Source: Verrucomicrobiota bacterium (lineage in GTDB: Bacteria > Verrucomicrobiota > Verrucomicrobiia > Limisphaerales > JACPZS01). From it: 64,000 nucleotides of DNA. The first letter of the stretch is position 1; every line of letters starts with the position of its first letter. Positions 15,995 to 24,424 of the stretch are shown in pieces. The stretch lies in NCBI GenBank assembly GCA_016195385.1, contig JACPZS010000100.1, positions 1 through 64,000 on the forward strand, read 5' to 3'. The position numbers were made by a program, and so were the translations under genes. The notes beneath the pieces were generated by a model that did not search any database, was not told the origin of the DNA, and was given only the letters and a program-made list of their open reading frames with translations.

Positions 15995-18346
15995 TCATGG
16001 GCTGCCGGGTGTCACGCGATGGTAGCGGTTGATGGCCGGTGAAACGAGGCGGGTGCGTTGGCCATTTGGCCAGATGATTTCGGCGCTCGCCACCTCGGTC
16101 AATTTTCCCAAACCGAAATGAGCGGTGTTCGCGTGTTGCGCCCGATAAGAATCTCCGGTGACGAAGCGGCGGATTTGTTTGCCGCGCGCCGTCGTTAAAA
16201 TAATTTTCGCTCCCACCGGCGAAAAGCCGCGGCCCTCTTCGCGCAAACGAAAGCCAATCCAGTTCCCACCGTCCGGAGTGAAGTTGGGGAAAAGATGCAA
16301 CGACTGGCGCATCGTCGGCGAGCTTTGGAAAGTCGTCGCCAGCAATTCTAGTTTGCCATCGCCGTCGAGATCATCACTCACGACGTTCCGGCAATCCTCC
16401 TCCAGCGCGACGCCCGCCAGATAAGCCGCCTCCAAAAACGCTGCGCCGGCTTGATTGAGGAGCAACCGGTTCTTTTCAAATCCGCCGTAAGACATGCCCG
16501 AGCCTTGCTGCTTCATTTGCGTCGAGCGGAAAAATGTGTCCAGCGCGGGATCGTCCGCCGAGTTGGCCGTGTAAATGTCGTGCCGCCAGAATTGCGATTC
16601 GTAGTCGCGCGCCGTTTGGCCGCTGATGTGACCGTTGACGACATAGAGGTCCAGCCAGCCGTCATTGTCGAAGTCGCCGCCAGTCACGCCCCAGGACCAG
16701 CCCGTGCGCGCGACTTGCGTGCTCAAATTCGTGTGCCGAAAACCGGCACCGCGCCGAGTCAGCAACCGGTTTCCGTAGGCCATCTTGGGGCGCATGCGCT
16801 GCCACTCGGCGAACGCCGTATCCGTCGGACCGAGTCGCATTTCTTCCAGCCGGTTGGCGGCAAAGGAATGCATCCCGACGACGAACAAGTCCAGTTGGCC
16901 GTCACCGTCAAAATCACCGAACGCGTGCGCCATGCCGAAGGCGTGCGCCTCATCGAGCCACGCGCTCGTGACTTCCGTGAAGTGCCCCGCGCCGTCGTTG
17001 CGATACACATCGGCTCCCGCGAAGTCGCTCACGACGAGCAGATCCAAAGCGCCATCGTCATCGAGATCCACGAATGAGCAACTGTACGTGCGCCGAAATC
17101 GCTTCTTCGCCAAACCGGCGGCTTCCGTTTGATCCGAAAAATTACCCCGGCCGTCGTTCCGCAGGAGGAACGAGGGATGGCCGTCGTTCGCATCAAAATA
17201 CGGCGTGGGCATCTGGCCGCCTTGATACGGCGGCTTGTATTGCGCGAGCCAGACATCGAGATCGTCGTCGCCGTCCACGTCTCCGGCCGTCATCACAAAT
17301 GGATTCGCCAGCTCCGCAGGCGCTTGCCACACGCGCTGACCAGCCGTGCGAAAATGTCCGGTCGCGTCGCCGGCGAAGAGAACCAGACCCGCCGCGTCCA
17401 CGCCCAGCAAATCGACGCGGCCGTCGCCGTCGAAATCGGCGAGCAACGTGGCGTTCAGCCCGGCCAGCGGATGCTCGCACAACGGTTCGTTGCGAAATTT
17501 TCCTCGGCCAAGATTCCAATAAACCAGATTGCGGCGCGGCAAGATGATCTCGGACAACCCATCGCCGTCCAGGTCATAAAGCAACAACGACGGCTCAAGC
17601 AATTTCGGGTCTGGCTTCTCTGGTGTGATGTCGGCGACAACTTTGTGATCGAACGGCGTGACGCCATCGCGGCTGAGGACTTCAAGATCGTTCGCCGTGA
17701 TGACTTCGGGAAACGGTTCCTCGGTGGCCGCGCCGCCACGCCGCCAGGAGACGCGCAGATCGCCGCGCACAATCCATCGCTGCTCCGGTTCCGCACGGCG
17801 CACATGCAGCGTCAGGGCGAAGACCGATGAAGCCGCGCCGTTGGTTTCACTGACGAAGCGCGCGTGACGCCATTCTGATTGCTCCAGCCGGAAGCCGTTT
17901 TCTTTCCAGTCGCGCAAAAGTTTCAACCATTCCTCGCGCCCTAAACGCCGCGTGGGATTTTCCAAGTGCCGCTGAAGAATCGCCTGACCGGTGTTCGCCG
18001 GCTTGCTTAGTGTGCCCAGGACTATGTCTCCCTGCGAGAACCGGTCACAGACTCCCACAAAATCTTCGCTCGCCCGGAGTTGATCCCAAAGCTTGATGAA
18101 AACCTGTTCGTGCCGTTGCGCTTCCATTTCTCTCGCCCAAATAGTTTGATCCTCTTGCGCTTGCTTGCTTTCGAGTTCAAGAAATCGTTGCGCTTCTGTT
18201 TGCGCCATCGTGGGCACGCCGGGCGCTGGCGATGGTTTGATGTTTCCAAGCTTCGGCTGCGTCACGGAATTCCTGTCCCGCAGAAAAGCCAGAGCGATTC
18301 CCACGGCCACTTGAAGGCCCAGGATGAGTGCGGTTCGCTTCGTCAT
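15995..18346 (-). CDS. FG-GAP/VCBS repeat protein with ASPIC/UnbV domain (CRTAC1-like)
   Basis: A 783-residue protein with an N-terminal hydrophobic anchor (LILGLQVAVGIALAF). From ~residue 260 it has many DxDxDGxxD calcium-binding repeats of the beta-propeller type (DLDGDGLSEI, DFDGDGRVDL, DVDGDDDLDV, DFDNDGWLDL). The C-terminal ~70 residues (GAKIILTTARGKQIRRFVTGD...HFGLGKLTEVASAEIIWPNG) are the ASPIC/UnbV domain. Such proteins are secreted or surface-anchored; exact function is unknown. It is transcribed divergently from the cyclase gene. Confidence 0.92.
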   Translation of the reverse strand: MTKRTALILGLQVAVGIALAFLRDRNSVTQPKLGNIKPSPAPGVPTMAQTEAQRFLELESKQAQEDQTIWAREMEAQRHEQVFIKLWDQLRASEDFVGVCDRFSQGDIVLGTLSKPANTGQAILQRHLENPTRRLGREEWLKLLRDWKENGFRLEQSEWRHARFVSETNGAASSVFALTLHVRRAEPEQRWIVRGDLRVSWRRGGAATEEPFPEVITANDLEVLSRDGVTPFDHKVVADITPEKPDPKLLEPSLLLYDLDGDGLSEIILPRRNLVYWNLGRGKFRNEPLCEHPLAGLNATLLADFDGDGRVDLLGVDAAGLVLFAGDATGHFRTAGQRVWQAPAELANPFVMTAGDVDGDDDLDVWLAQYKPPYQGGQMPTPYFDANDGHPSFLLRNDGRGNFSDQTEAAGLAKKRFRRTYSCSFVDLDDDGALDLLVVSDFAGADVYRNDGAGHFTEVTSAWLDEAHAFGMAHAFGDFDGDGQLDLFVVGMHSFAANRLEEMRLGPTDTAFAEWQRMRPKMAYGNRLLTRRGAGFRHTNLSTQVARTGWSWGVTGGDFDNDGWLDLYVVNGHISGQTARDYESQFWRHDIYTANSADDPALDTFFRSTQMKQQGSGMSYGGFEKNRLLLNQAGAAFLEAAYLAGVALEEDCRNVVSDDLDGDGKLELLATTFQSSPTMRQSLHLFPNFTPDGGNWIGFRLREEGRGFSPVGAKIILTTARGKQIRRFVTGDSYRAQHANTAHFGLGKLTEVASAEIIWPNGQRTRLVSPAINRYHRVTPGSP

Positions 18347-18501
18347 TCCACCGCAGGCTAACAGTCGGAAGCCAGCCCGTCGATCCGCAAACCTTCAGTC
18401 TGACCGCATGGCGGGATTCTTCCTGGCAAAGTTGTTCTGCGCACTTTCGCGCCCCTCGAAATGACTTTTCGTTTCCCCGCTCCTGCGGCTTAATCAGCGC
18501 G

Positions 18502-20643
18502 ATGAGCAATGGCACGGAAGAGCGCAAGCTGGCGGCGATCATGTTCACGGACATCGTGGGGTACACGGCGTTGTCGCAGCGCAATGAGGCGCTCGCTCTC
18601 GAATTGCTCGAAGAACACCGCCGGTTGCTCCGGCCCATTTTCCCCAGACATCAGGGCACCGAGATTAAAACCATGGGCGACGGCTTTCTCGTCCAGTTCA
18701 ACAGCGCGCTCGCGGCGGCGCGTTGCGCAATTGAAATTCAGAAAGTTCTTTTCAGCCGCAACGCGAGCGAGCCAACGGAACCGAAGATTCAAATTCGCAT
18801 CGGCATTCACGTGGGCGACGTGATTCAGCGCGAGGGCGACGTGCTCGGCGACGGTGTGAACATCGCGTCGCGGTTGCAACCGCTCGCGGAACCGGGCGGG
18901 ATTTGCATCTCGGTGGATGTGGCGCGGCAGATTCGGCACAACCTCGAAGCGAGTGTGGTGACGGTCGGCCACGCGGAGTTGAAGAACGTGCAGTTGCCGC
19001 TCGAGGTGTTCCGCATCGTGCTGCCGTGGGAAGAAGCCAAGGCAGAAGGAAAAGGGCAAAAGGAAAAAATCACTGCGGAGGTGGGGCGAGGCGTCCCGCC
19101 GAGCCGGGCGGGCGGGTTGAAATTGGCTGCGGCCGTCGCCGTTGTGTTGCTCGCGATCGGAATTGGCTGGTGGCTCGTTCATCAATCCGGCTCGGCGACG
19201 AAGCAGGTTGCAAGTTCGCCGAGTGCTTCTCCTTTACCCGCCGCTGTCGCGCCGGTCGTAGCCGACCAAAAGTCCATCGCCGTGCTTCCGTTCGTGAACA
19301 TGAGCGCGGACAAGGCGGACGAATATCTCAGCGACGGCATGACGGAGGAATTGCTCAACGTGCTGACCAAAGTGAAAGGATTGCGCGTGCCGGGGCGCAG
19401 TTCGTCGTTCGCTTTCAAGGGCAAGAACGAGGAAGGCATCTTCCGCAAAGTGGGCGAGCAACTGCACGTGAGCGCCGTGCTGGAAGGCAGCGTGCGCAAA
19501 GCCGGGAATCAACTGCGCATCACCGCGCAACTCATCAACGTGGCCGATGGTTTTCATCTCTGGTCGGAAACGTACGACCGCGACATGACGAACATCTTCG
19601 CCATTCAGAGCGACATCGCGGAGCGGGTCGCGCTCGCGCTGAAAGTGCAACTCGGTGTCGAAGAAACGCGCGCGTTGGCGAAGAAGCCGACCGAGAATAC
19701 GGAAGCCTATCGGCTCTATTTGTTGGGCCGCTACCATTTCGCCAAGTTTACACAGGAAGGATGGACCAACGCCATGCACTCGTACAATCAAGCTCTTAAA
19801 CTCGATCCAGGGTATGCACTTGCCTACTGCGGACTGGCTGACACCTATGGCTGGATGGGAGGATTTGTCATGCAGGGCAAGAGTGCTTGGGCTGAAGAAA
19901 AGAGACTGGCGCAGAAAGCTCTGGCGCTCGATCCCGATTTGGCAGACGCACACCTCTCTCTTTTTATAGCCCTCGCCGCCGCTTTTGATTGGCAAGGTGG
20001 TGAGAATGAAATCAAACGGGCACTCGAATTGAACCCTAATTTGGCATTTGCCCATGATCAATATGCGTGGCTCTTGACCGTATATGGACGGTTTGATGAA
20101 GCAATAGCGAACGGGCAAAAGGCTGTGGAACTGGATAGCCTATCCCCATTGATGAATGTTGACCTCGGTTGGCAACTACAACAGGCACGCCGATATGGTG
20201 AATCGATTGCTCAACTCCGCAAGACGCTGGAGTTGGACTCGAATAACGCAAATGTCCACCATTGGTTGGCTTGGTCCCTTCTCTTGAAGGGGGAATCGGT
20301 GAGTGCCATTGCTGACTTCCAAAAGGCCAAAGTTCTGGATGACCTGCCATGGTACGAAGGTAGCCTCGGCTACGCCTATGCAATTTCAGGCAATCGCACA
20401 AAAGCTGAACAAATCTTGCGCGATGTGGAAGATCTGGCAAGACGGCGGTATGTCGCTCCCGGGGTACGCATGGCTGTCTATCTGGGCTTGGGCGAAAAGG
20501 ACAGAGCCTTGGACTGGTTGGAGAAATGCTATGACGAGCAGGATACTTACTGTTGGTATCTCAAAGTAGATCCGCTTTACGACAGCGTGCGCAAAGAGCC
20601 ACGCTTCCAGGCGCTGCTGAAAAAAGTGGGCCTCGACAAATGA
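18502..20643 (+). CDS. Class III adenylate/guanylate cyclase with TPR domain
   Basis: ATG 18502 (MSNGTEERKLAAIMFTDIVGYTAL) is the correct start; the track's 58 upstream residues are not family-like. Residues 1-170 are the class III cyclase catalytic domain with metal-binding FTDIVGYT, EIKTMGDGFLVQF and a GDVLGDGVNIASRL segment. A membrane helix follows near residue 210 (LAAAVAVVLLAIGIGWWL), then a TolB-like segment (IAVLPFVNMSADKADEYLSDGM), and about eight TPR units to the C-terminus. This cyclase-TolB-TPR layout is common in Verrucomicrobia and Rhizobiales. A second cyclase start overlaps the stop as ATGA. Confidence 0.93.
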   Translation: MSNGTEERKLAAIMFTDIVGYTALSQRNEALALELLEEHRRLLRPIFPRHQGTEIKTMGDGFLVQFNSALAAARCAIEIQKVLFSRNASEPTEPKIQIRIGIHVGDVIQREGDVLGDGVNIASRLQPLAEPGGICISVDVARQIRHNLEASVVTVGHAELKNVQLPLEVFRIVLPWEEAKAEGKGQKEKITAEVGRGVPPSRAGGLKLAAAVAVVLLAIGIGWWLVHQSGSATKQVASSPSASPLPAAVAPVVADQKSIAVLPFVNMSADKADEYLSDGMTEELLNVLTKVKGLRVPGRSSSFAFKGKNEEGIFRKVGEQLHVSAVLEGSVRKAGNQLRITAQLINVADGFHLWSETYDRDMTNIFAIQSDIAERVALALKVQLGVEETRALAKKPTENTEAYRLYLLGRYHFAKFTQEGWTNAMHSYNQALKLDPGYALAYCGLADTYGWMGGFVMQGKSAWAEEKRLAQKALALDPDLADAHLSLFIALAAAFDWQGGENEIKRALELNPNLAFAHDQYAWLLTVYGRFDEAIANGQKAVELDSLSPLMNVDLGWQLQQARRYGESIAQLRKTLELDSNNANVHHWLAWSLLLKGESVSAIADFQKAKVLDDLPWYEGSLGYAYAISGNRTKAEQILRDVEDLARRRYVAPGVRMAVYLGLGEKDRALDWLEKCYDEQDTYCWYLKVDPLYDSVRKEPRFQALLKKVGLDK

Positions 20644-20870
20644 GCACCAGCACCGCACCACGCAAGCTCGCCGCGATCCTGTTCACGGACATGGTGGGCT
20701 ACAGCGCCGCTGGTGCAGCGCCACGAGAAGATTGCGCTCGAACGCTTGGAGGAACCATCGCTGGATCATGCACGGTCTTCTGTCCAAACACTCTGGGCGG
20801 GAGGTCAAGACGACGGGCGCTCGGTTATTCGTCATTGCGCAGTATAGTATCGAGGCCTTGAGAAACCCGG
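20640..20870 (+). pseudogene. Decayed second class III cyclase
   Basis: ATG 20640 overlaps the previous stop and opens MSTSTAPRKLAAILFTDMVGYSA, a perfect cyclase N-terminus. The match then continues in other frames: LVQRHEKIALERLEE in one, and MHGLLSKHSGREVKTTG followed by LFVIAQYSIEA in another. At least two frameshifts occur in ~200 bp, and the sequence ends before the GDxVN region. The rest of the cyclase and any TPR part are missing; TA genes follow. The remnant shows that the locus once had tandem cyclases. Confidence 0.85.
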
Positions 20871-20883
20871 CTTGCCACGGTTC

Positions 20884-21159
20884 ATGTCCCAACGTAATTT
20901 TGACGCCATGAAGACTAGCAGCCTGACGATCTCTGTTTCGCCGGCTTATGCCGCGATCATTCGGAACTTTCGCAAGGCCGGCCGCTACCCGACCAACGCC
21001 GGGGTGGTCCATGCGGCACTGTGCCGGCTGCAAGATACGGAATGGGATCCCGACGCATATCCACCTGGCAGCCTGGCCCATCTGTACACGCCTTCGAGAA
21101 ATCGAGAGGAAAGGATGTTGAATCAAGTCAGCACGTTAATGGTGAACCACGATGACTAA
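20884..21159 (+). CDS. Putative ribbon-helix-helix antitoxin
   Basis: The protein (ATG 20884, or 20908 for MKTSSLTISVSP) has a basic beta strand plus helices (LTISVSPAYAAIIRNFRKAGRYPTNAGVVHAALCRL), fitting a CopG/ParD-type ribbon-helix-helix antitoxin of about 80-90 residues. Its stop overlaps the start of the next gene (ATGACTAA), the usual coupling of antitoxin and toxin. The downstream toxin is broken, so the antitoxin may now be an orphan. Confidence 0.7.
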   Translation: MSQRNFDAMKTSSLTISVSPAYAAIIRNFRKAGRYPTNAGVVHAALCRLQDTEWDPDAYPPGSLAHLYTPSRNREERMLNQVSTLMVNHDD

Positions 21160-21456
21160 ATGTCAGTGGGACATCTGGGCCCTGGATTTTCCCGGACGTG
21201 GCATCCATCCAGCCGTGCTGGTTTCTCACCCAGACCGCTGCGCCCGGTCAGCAGTGGTGAACGTGCTCTACTGCACCAGCCAACGGCAGGGCAGAGCGCC
21301 GATGGATTGGAGTGGGAAACTTTCTGCGTCTGCGACCATCTGTACTCGATAGAGGCTTCACAATTGAAGGGCCGGCGCGGTCGCGTAAGTTCTGAACGGC
21401 GTCGCGCAATTCGCCGGAAGTTGATTCAATTCTACCGCCTGTTGGTTGACGACTGA
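21152..21456 (+). pseudogene. PemK/MazF-like toxin, broken by deletion with frameshift
   Basis: Frame A from ATG 21152 reads MTKCQWDIWALDFPGRGIHP..VNVLYCTSQRQ, like the start of a PemK/MazF-type endoribonuclease toxin. It then loses similarity. The family's second half appears in another frame as ADGLEWETFCVCDHLYSIEASQL...RRRAIRRKLIQFYRLL, from ~21298 to 21456. Between the halves only about two codons remain where family members, from memory, have roughly a dozen. So a short deletion plus frame change near 21285-21300 breaks the gene, unless the assembly is wrong. It is coupled to the upstream antitoxin. Confidence 0.72.
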
Positions 21457-21563
21457 TGCCGAAGTGCGACAGAACCAAGCAATCTGACCGACATCATGTT
21501 CACTGTCAGCTCCAGTTGAATGAAGCCCAAGCTTTACCTGGAAAGCTGTTTTCAATTTGAAGT

Positions 21564-21773
21564 ATGAAGAATCCGATTATTTCCGAACTACGCCGCATCC
21601 GGGATGCGCGCGCCCGGCGGCACAACTTCGATATCGAGGCGATGGCGCGGGACTTGACGAAGCTTGAGCCTTGGATGGAAAAGCAGACCTACACTCTGCG
21701 TCGCGGTCGGATGATCTCTCTCGCGTCAATTCGCCGAAGAAAGCCGAGCCGAGCCACACAACCTCGCAGCTAA
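21564..21773 (+). CDS. Small hypothetical protein (TA-associated type)
   Basis: 69 residues starting MKNPIISELRRIRDARARRHNFDIEAMARDL. This opening resembles a family of 60-80-residue proteins (NPIxxExRxIRDxHxxxxNxDxxAI) often found next to TA genes in cyanobacteria, Planctomycetes and Verrucomicrobia; this is recollection, not a search result. The last ~25 residues are Arg/Ser-rich and may be non-native. The TAA stop lies at the edge of the repeat that resembles the cyclase gene end. Confidence 0.6.
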   Translation: MKNPIISELRRIRDARARRHNFDIEAMARDLTKLEPWMEKQTYTLRRGRMISLASIRRRKPSRATQPRS

Positions 21774-21819
21774 AAAACGAACCTCGATAAATGAGCGCCA
21801 GCACCGAACAACGCCAGTG
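21774..21819 (+). repeat. Second copy of the cyclase-end/cyclase-start junction
   Basis: The bases resemble 20622-20667: both have a run of A, CCTCGA(C/T)AAATGAGC, then CCAGCACCG. In the first copy this encodes the end of cyclase 1 (GLDK, stop) overlapping the start of cyclase 2. Here one frame reads TNLDK-stop and the overlapping ATG reads MSASTEQRQ, like the start of a further cyclase. The TA genes lie between the two copies, 1,151 bp apart. The match is short and imperfect. Confidence 0.5.
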
Positions 21820-23677
21820 TTGCGAGTGGCCCGCGCACGTTCGTCATCAATCCGGCCGCCGGATTGTTGTAAGCAGAGCGAGGAACTTTGACGCGTTCGC
21901 GACGTGTTCGTTCATCACGCGATGGCTGCTGGCGGTTCTTTTCCTGACCGTCGTTTCGCAAGCGCCGGCCCAATTCCCCGGCCAGAAGACCTACTGCAAT
22001 CCACTCGACATCGACTACAAATACAACTTCGAGCAAAAGGCGCGCGGCATTTCGTATCGCGCCGGCGCGGACCCGGTCATCGTCAATCACAAGGGTGAAT
22101 ACTTTTTGTTTGTAACGATTTCCGGCGGTTGGTGGCACTCGAAAGACTTGGTCAACTGGCGCTTCGTGAAGCCCGATGTCGCCCCACATCAATGGCCCAA
22201 GGAAGACATGTGCGCGCCGGCGGCGCTCTCGGTCGGCGACAAACTCTACCTGTTTCAATCGACGTTCGAGCGCCGGCCCATCTGGGTCACCAGCACGCCC
22301 GCGACCGGCCGGCTGGAACAGTTCAATCCGCTGCTGCCGCAAGTGCCCGGCGCGCAGGGGCCGTGGGATCCAGCGATTTTTCACGACGACGACACGGATC
22401 GTTGGTTCATGTATTTCGGCTCGTCGAATGTGTATCCGATTTACGGCATCGAACTCGATTCCACGAATCGCCTGACCTACCTGGGGAATTCTATCGAGTT
22501 GATCAAACTGCATCCCGACCAGCACGGCTGGGAGCGCTTCGGCCCGAATCACACGAGCACGATCACGCCGTTCATGGAAGGCGCGTGGATGAACAAGCAT
22601 AACGGCAAATACTATCTGCAATATGGCGCGCCCGGCACCGAGTACAACGTGTATGCCAACGGCACTTATATCGGCGATGGCCCGCTGGGGCCGTTCACCT
22701 ACGCGCCGAACAATCCCATTTCCTACAAGCCGGGGGGCTTCGTCACCGGCGCGGGCCACGGCAATACGTTCGCGGACAACTTTGGAAATTATTGGAACAC
22801 CGGCACGCCGTGGTGGGCGGTAAATTTTGATTTCGAACGGCGCATCGCGATGTTCCCAACCGCGTTCGACGGCGACGGACTGCTCTTCGCCGACACGCGT
22901 TTCGGCGATTTCCCGCATTACATGCCGACGAAGAAATGGCAGAACAAGGACGAACTGTTCACCGGCTGGATGCTGCTTTCGTATCGCAAGCCGGTGACCT
23001 CGTCATCGTATCGCGATGTCTTCGCCGCCGCGAATGTGACGGACGAAAACCCGCGCAGCTTCTGGGTCGCCGGCTCGAACAAACCCGGTGAATGGCTCAT
23101 CCTCGATCTCGGCCATGCGTGTGAAGTGCGCGCGGTGCAGGTGAATTTCACGGACTACAAGTCGGGCATTTACGCCAGCGACGAGCGCGTTTACACGCAG
23201 TTCAAACTGCATGCCTCGCTCGACGGCAAAAGCTGGAGCGTCGTTGCCGACTTAACGAACGAGAAGCGCGATCGACCTAACGCTTACATCGAGTTGCCCC
23301 AGGCAGTGAAAGCTCGCTATGTGAAATACGAGCACGTCTATGTCGCGTCGCCAAATCTCGCCATCAGCGACCTTCGCGTGTTCGGCAACGGCGGCGGTGA
23401 AGCGCCACGAACCCCGGCCAACTTCCAAGTGCGCCGCGATGGCAACGATCCGCGCAATGCGTTCATCACTTGGGAAGACGTGCGCGGCACCGTCGGCTAC
23501 AACATTCTCTGGGGCATCCGCGACGACAAACTTTATCAAACGTACCAAGTTTTCGCCGACCAACGGCCTGTGCTCGAACTACGGGCGCTGACAATTGGGC
23601 AGAGGTATAGTCTCGCCATCGAAACGTTCAACGAAAACGGTGTTTCCAAGTTAAGCAAGCCGGTACGAATCGAATAA
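21791..23677 (+). CDS. Secreted GH43-type glycoside hydrolase with F5/8C and Fn3-like domains
   Basis: Residues ~60-375 form a five-bladed propeller of the GH43 type with the three expected acids: Asp in YRAGADPVIVN, Asp in GPWDPAIF and Glu in FMEGAWMNKHNGKYYL. Family members act on xylans and arabinans. Then comes a discoidin-like (F5/8 type C) segment (~400-535) and an Fn3-like end. A signal peptide (WLLAVLFLTVVSQAPAQ) lies at residues ~48-63, unusually far in. No ATG, GTG or TTG lies between 21791 and the signal peptide in this frame. The first ~10 codons look like a cyclase start (MSASTEQRQ), so the true start may have been lost and replaced. Confidence 0.85.
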   Translation: MSASTEQRQCCEWPAHVRHQSGRRIVVSRARNFDAFATCSFITRWLLAVLFLTVVSQAPAQFPGQKTYCNPLDIDYKYNFEQKARGISYRAGADPVIVNHKGEYFLFVTISGGWWHSKDLVNWRFVKPDVAPHQWPKEDMCAPAALSVGDKLYLFQSTFERRPIWVTSTPATGRLEQFNPLLPQVPGAQGPWDPAIFHDDDTDRWFMYFGSSNVYPIYGIELDSTNRLTYLGNSIELIKLHPDQHGWERFGPNHTSTITPFMEGAWMNKHNGKYYLQYGAPGTEYNVYANGTYIGDGPLGPFTYAPNNPISYKPGGFVTGAGHGNTFADNFGNYWNTGTPWWAVNFDFERRIAMFPTAFDGDGLLFADTRFGDFPHYMPTKKWQNKDELFTGWMLLSYRKPVTSSSYRDVFAAANVTDENPRSFWVAGSNKPGEWLILDLGHACEVRAVQVNFTDYKSGIYASDERVYTQFKLHASLDGKSWSVVADLTNEKRDRPNAYIELPQAVKARYVKYEHVYVASPNLAISDLRVFGNGGGEAPRTPANFQVRRDGNDPRNAFITWEDVRGTVGYNILWGIRDDKLYQTYQVFADQRPVLELRALTIGQRYSLAIETFNENGVSKLSKPVRIE

Positions 23678-23764
23678 GAATTGCCCGGTAGAATTCAACG
23701 CGACCCGAAGTACTCTGCTCGGGAAAACGGATTCAAAAACAGTTGAACGAAATTGAATTGATGA

Positions 23765-23782
23765 TATGGCATCGATGCCATA
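23765..23782 (+). promoter_or_regulatory. VapBC operator palindrome
   Basis: TATGGCATCGATGCCATA is a perfect 18-bp palindrome ending 11 bp before the vapB ATG. A further half-site (GGATGCCAT) follows just before the start codon. VapB-type antitoxins bind such palindromes to autoregulate; the assignment follows from position and symmetry. Confidence 0.78.
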
Positions 23783-23793
23783 CTTTGGATGCC

Positions 23794-24051
23794 ATGAAGA
23801 TGACGTTACACATTGACGACGCCTTGCTCGACAGAGTGATGGCGGCGACCGGTGCCAGCACCAAAACCATGGCCATCGATCTTGCACTCAGAGAAATGGA
23901 CAGGAAAGCCACACTCGTGAAACTCACGTCCGAAGGATTGGGCATGGAGCCAGACGCATTGAGAGACGCGGTTGATCCCGCTTACGAATTGGAGGCGCTT
24001 CGCAGACACGAAACACCCGTGAGCTATGGCCGCAAGTCCCGTTCTCGCTGA
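23794..24051 (+). CDS. vapB: VapB-family antitoxin
   Basis: ATG 23794 (MKMTLHIDDALLDRVMAATGASTKTMAIDLALREMDRKA) matches the VapB ribbon-helix-helix family; the track start at 23743 includes the operator and is wrong. 85 residues is normal. The C-terminal part (YELEALRRHETPVSYGRK) would bind the toxin. It overlaps the PIN toxin gene by 26 bp. The operator upstream supports autoregulation. Confidence 0.88.
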   Translation: MKMTLHIDDALLDRVMAATGASTKTMAIDLALREMDRKATLVKLTSEGLGMEPDALRDAVDPAYELEALRRHETPVSYGRKSRSR

Positions 24052-24424
24052 CAGCAGCTATTACATCCGCCTGCTGCGAGAACGGCGGGATCCGTTGCGC
24101 GCGCTGGCACTGGCGGCGGCCACGCGCGATCTTGTCGTCTGCGGAATCGTGAGGTGTGAAGTCGGTCGCGCGCTGCGTGAACCCGAGATGCTCAAGCGTT
24201 TTCAGGCAACTTGGAACGTCATGGTCAGTGTGCCGACGGACAACCGCCTGTGGGAAGATGTTGAGCGGATGCTCTGGCGGCTCGATCGCGAGGGAAACGT
24301 GTTGCCTTTAACCGATGTCGCCATCGCCTGCTGCGCGATGCGAGTCAATGCGGTCGTGTTGACGTTTGACACCGACTTCGCGCGCATTCCCGGCGTGCGC
24401 GCGGTGAGCCGGCTCGATTCATGA
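24026..24424 (+). CDS. vapC: VapC-type PIN-domain ribonuclease toxin
   Basis: The 132-residue PIN domain has the acidic residues of the active site: Asp in VLADSSYYI, Glu in GIVRCEVGRAL, Asp in LPLTDVAIACCAM and Asp in VVLTFDTDFARIPG. PIN toxins cleave tRNA or rRNA when free of VapB. The gene is intact. Its stop overlaps the moaC start as ATGA, so the TA pair has been placed in front of a cofactor gene and may share its transcript. Confidence 0.9.
   Translation: MAASPVLADSSYYIRLLRERRDPLRALALAAATRDLVVCGIVRCEVGRALREPEMLKRFQATWNVMVSVPTDNRLWEDVERMLWRLDREGNVLPLTDVAIACCAMRVNAVVLTFDTDFARIPGVRAVSRLDS

Noticed and set aside
21285-21310. Programmed ribosomal frameshift in the toxin gene
   Set aside because: No slippery heptamer is visible at the junction, and sequence normally present in the family appears to be missing, so mutation or assembly error is more likely.
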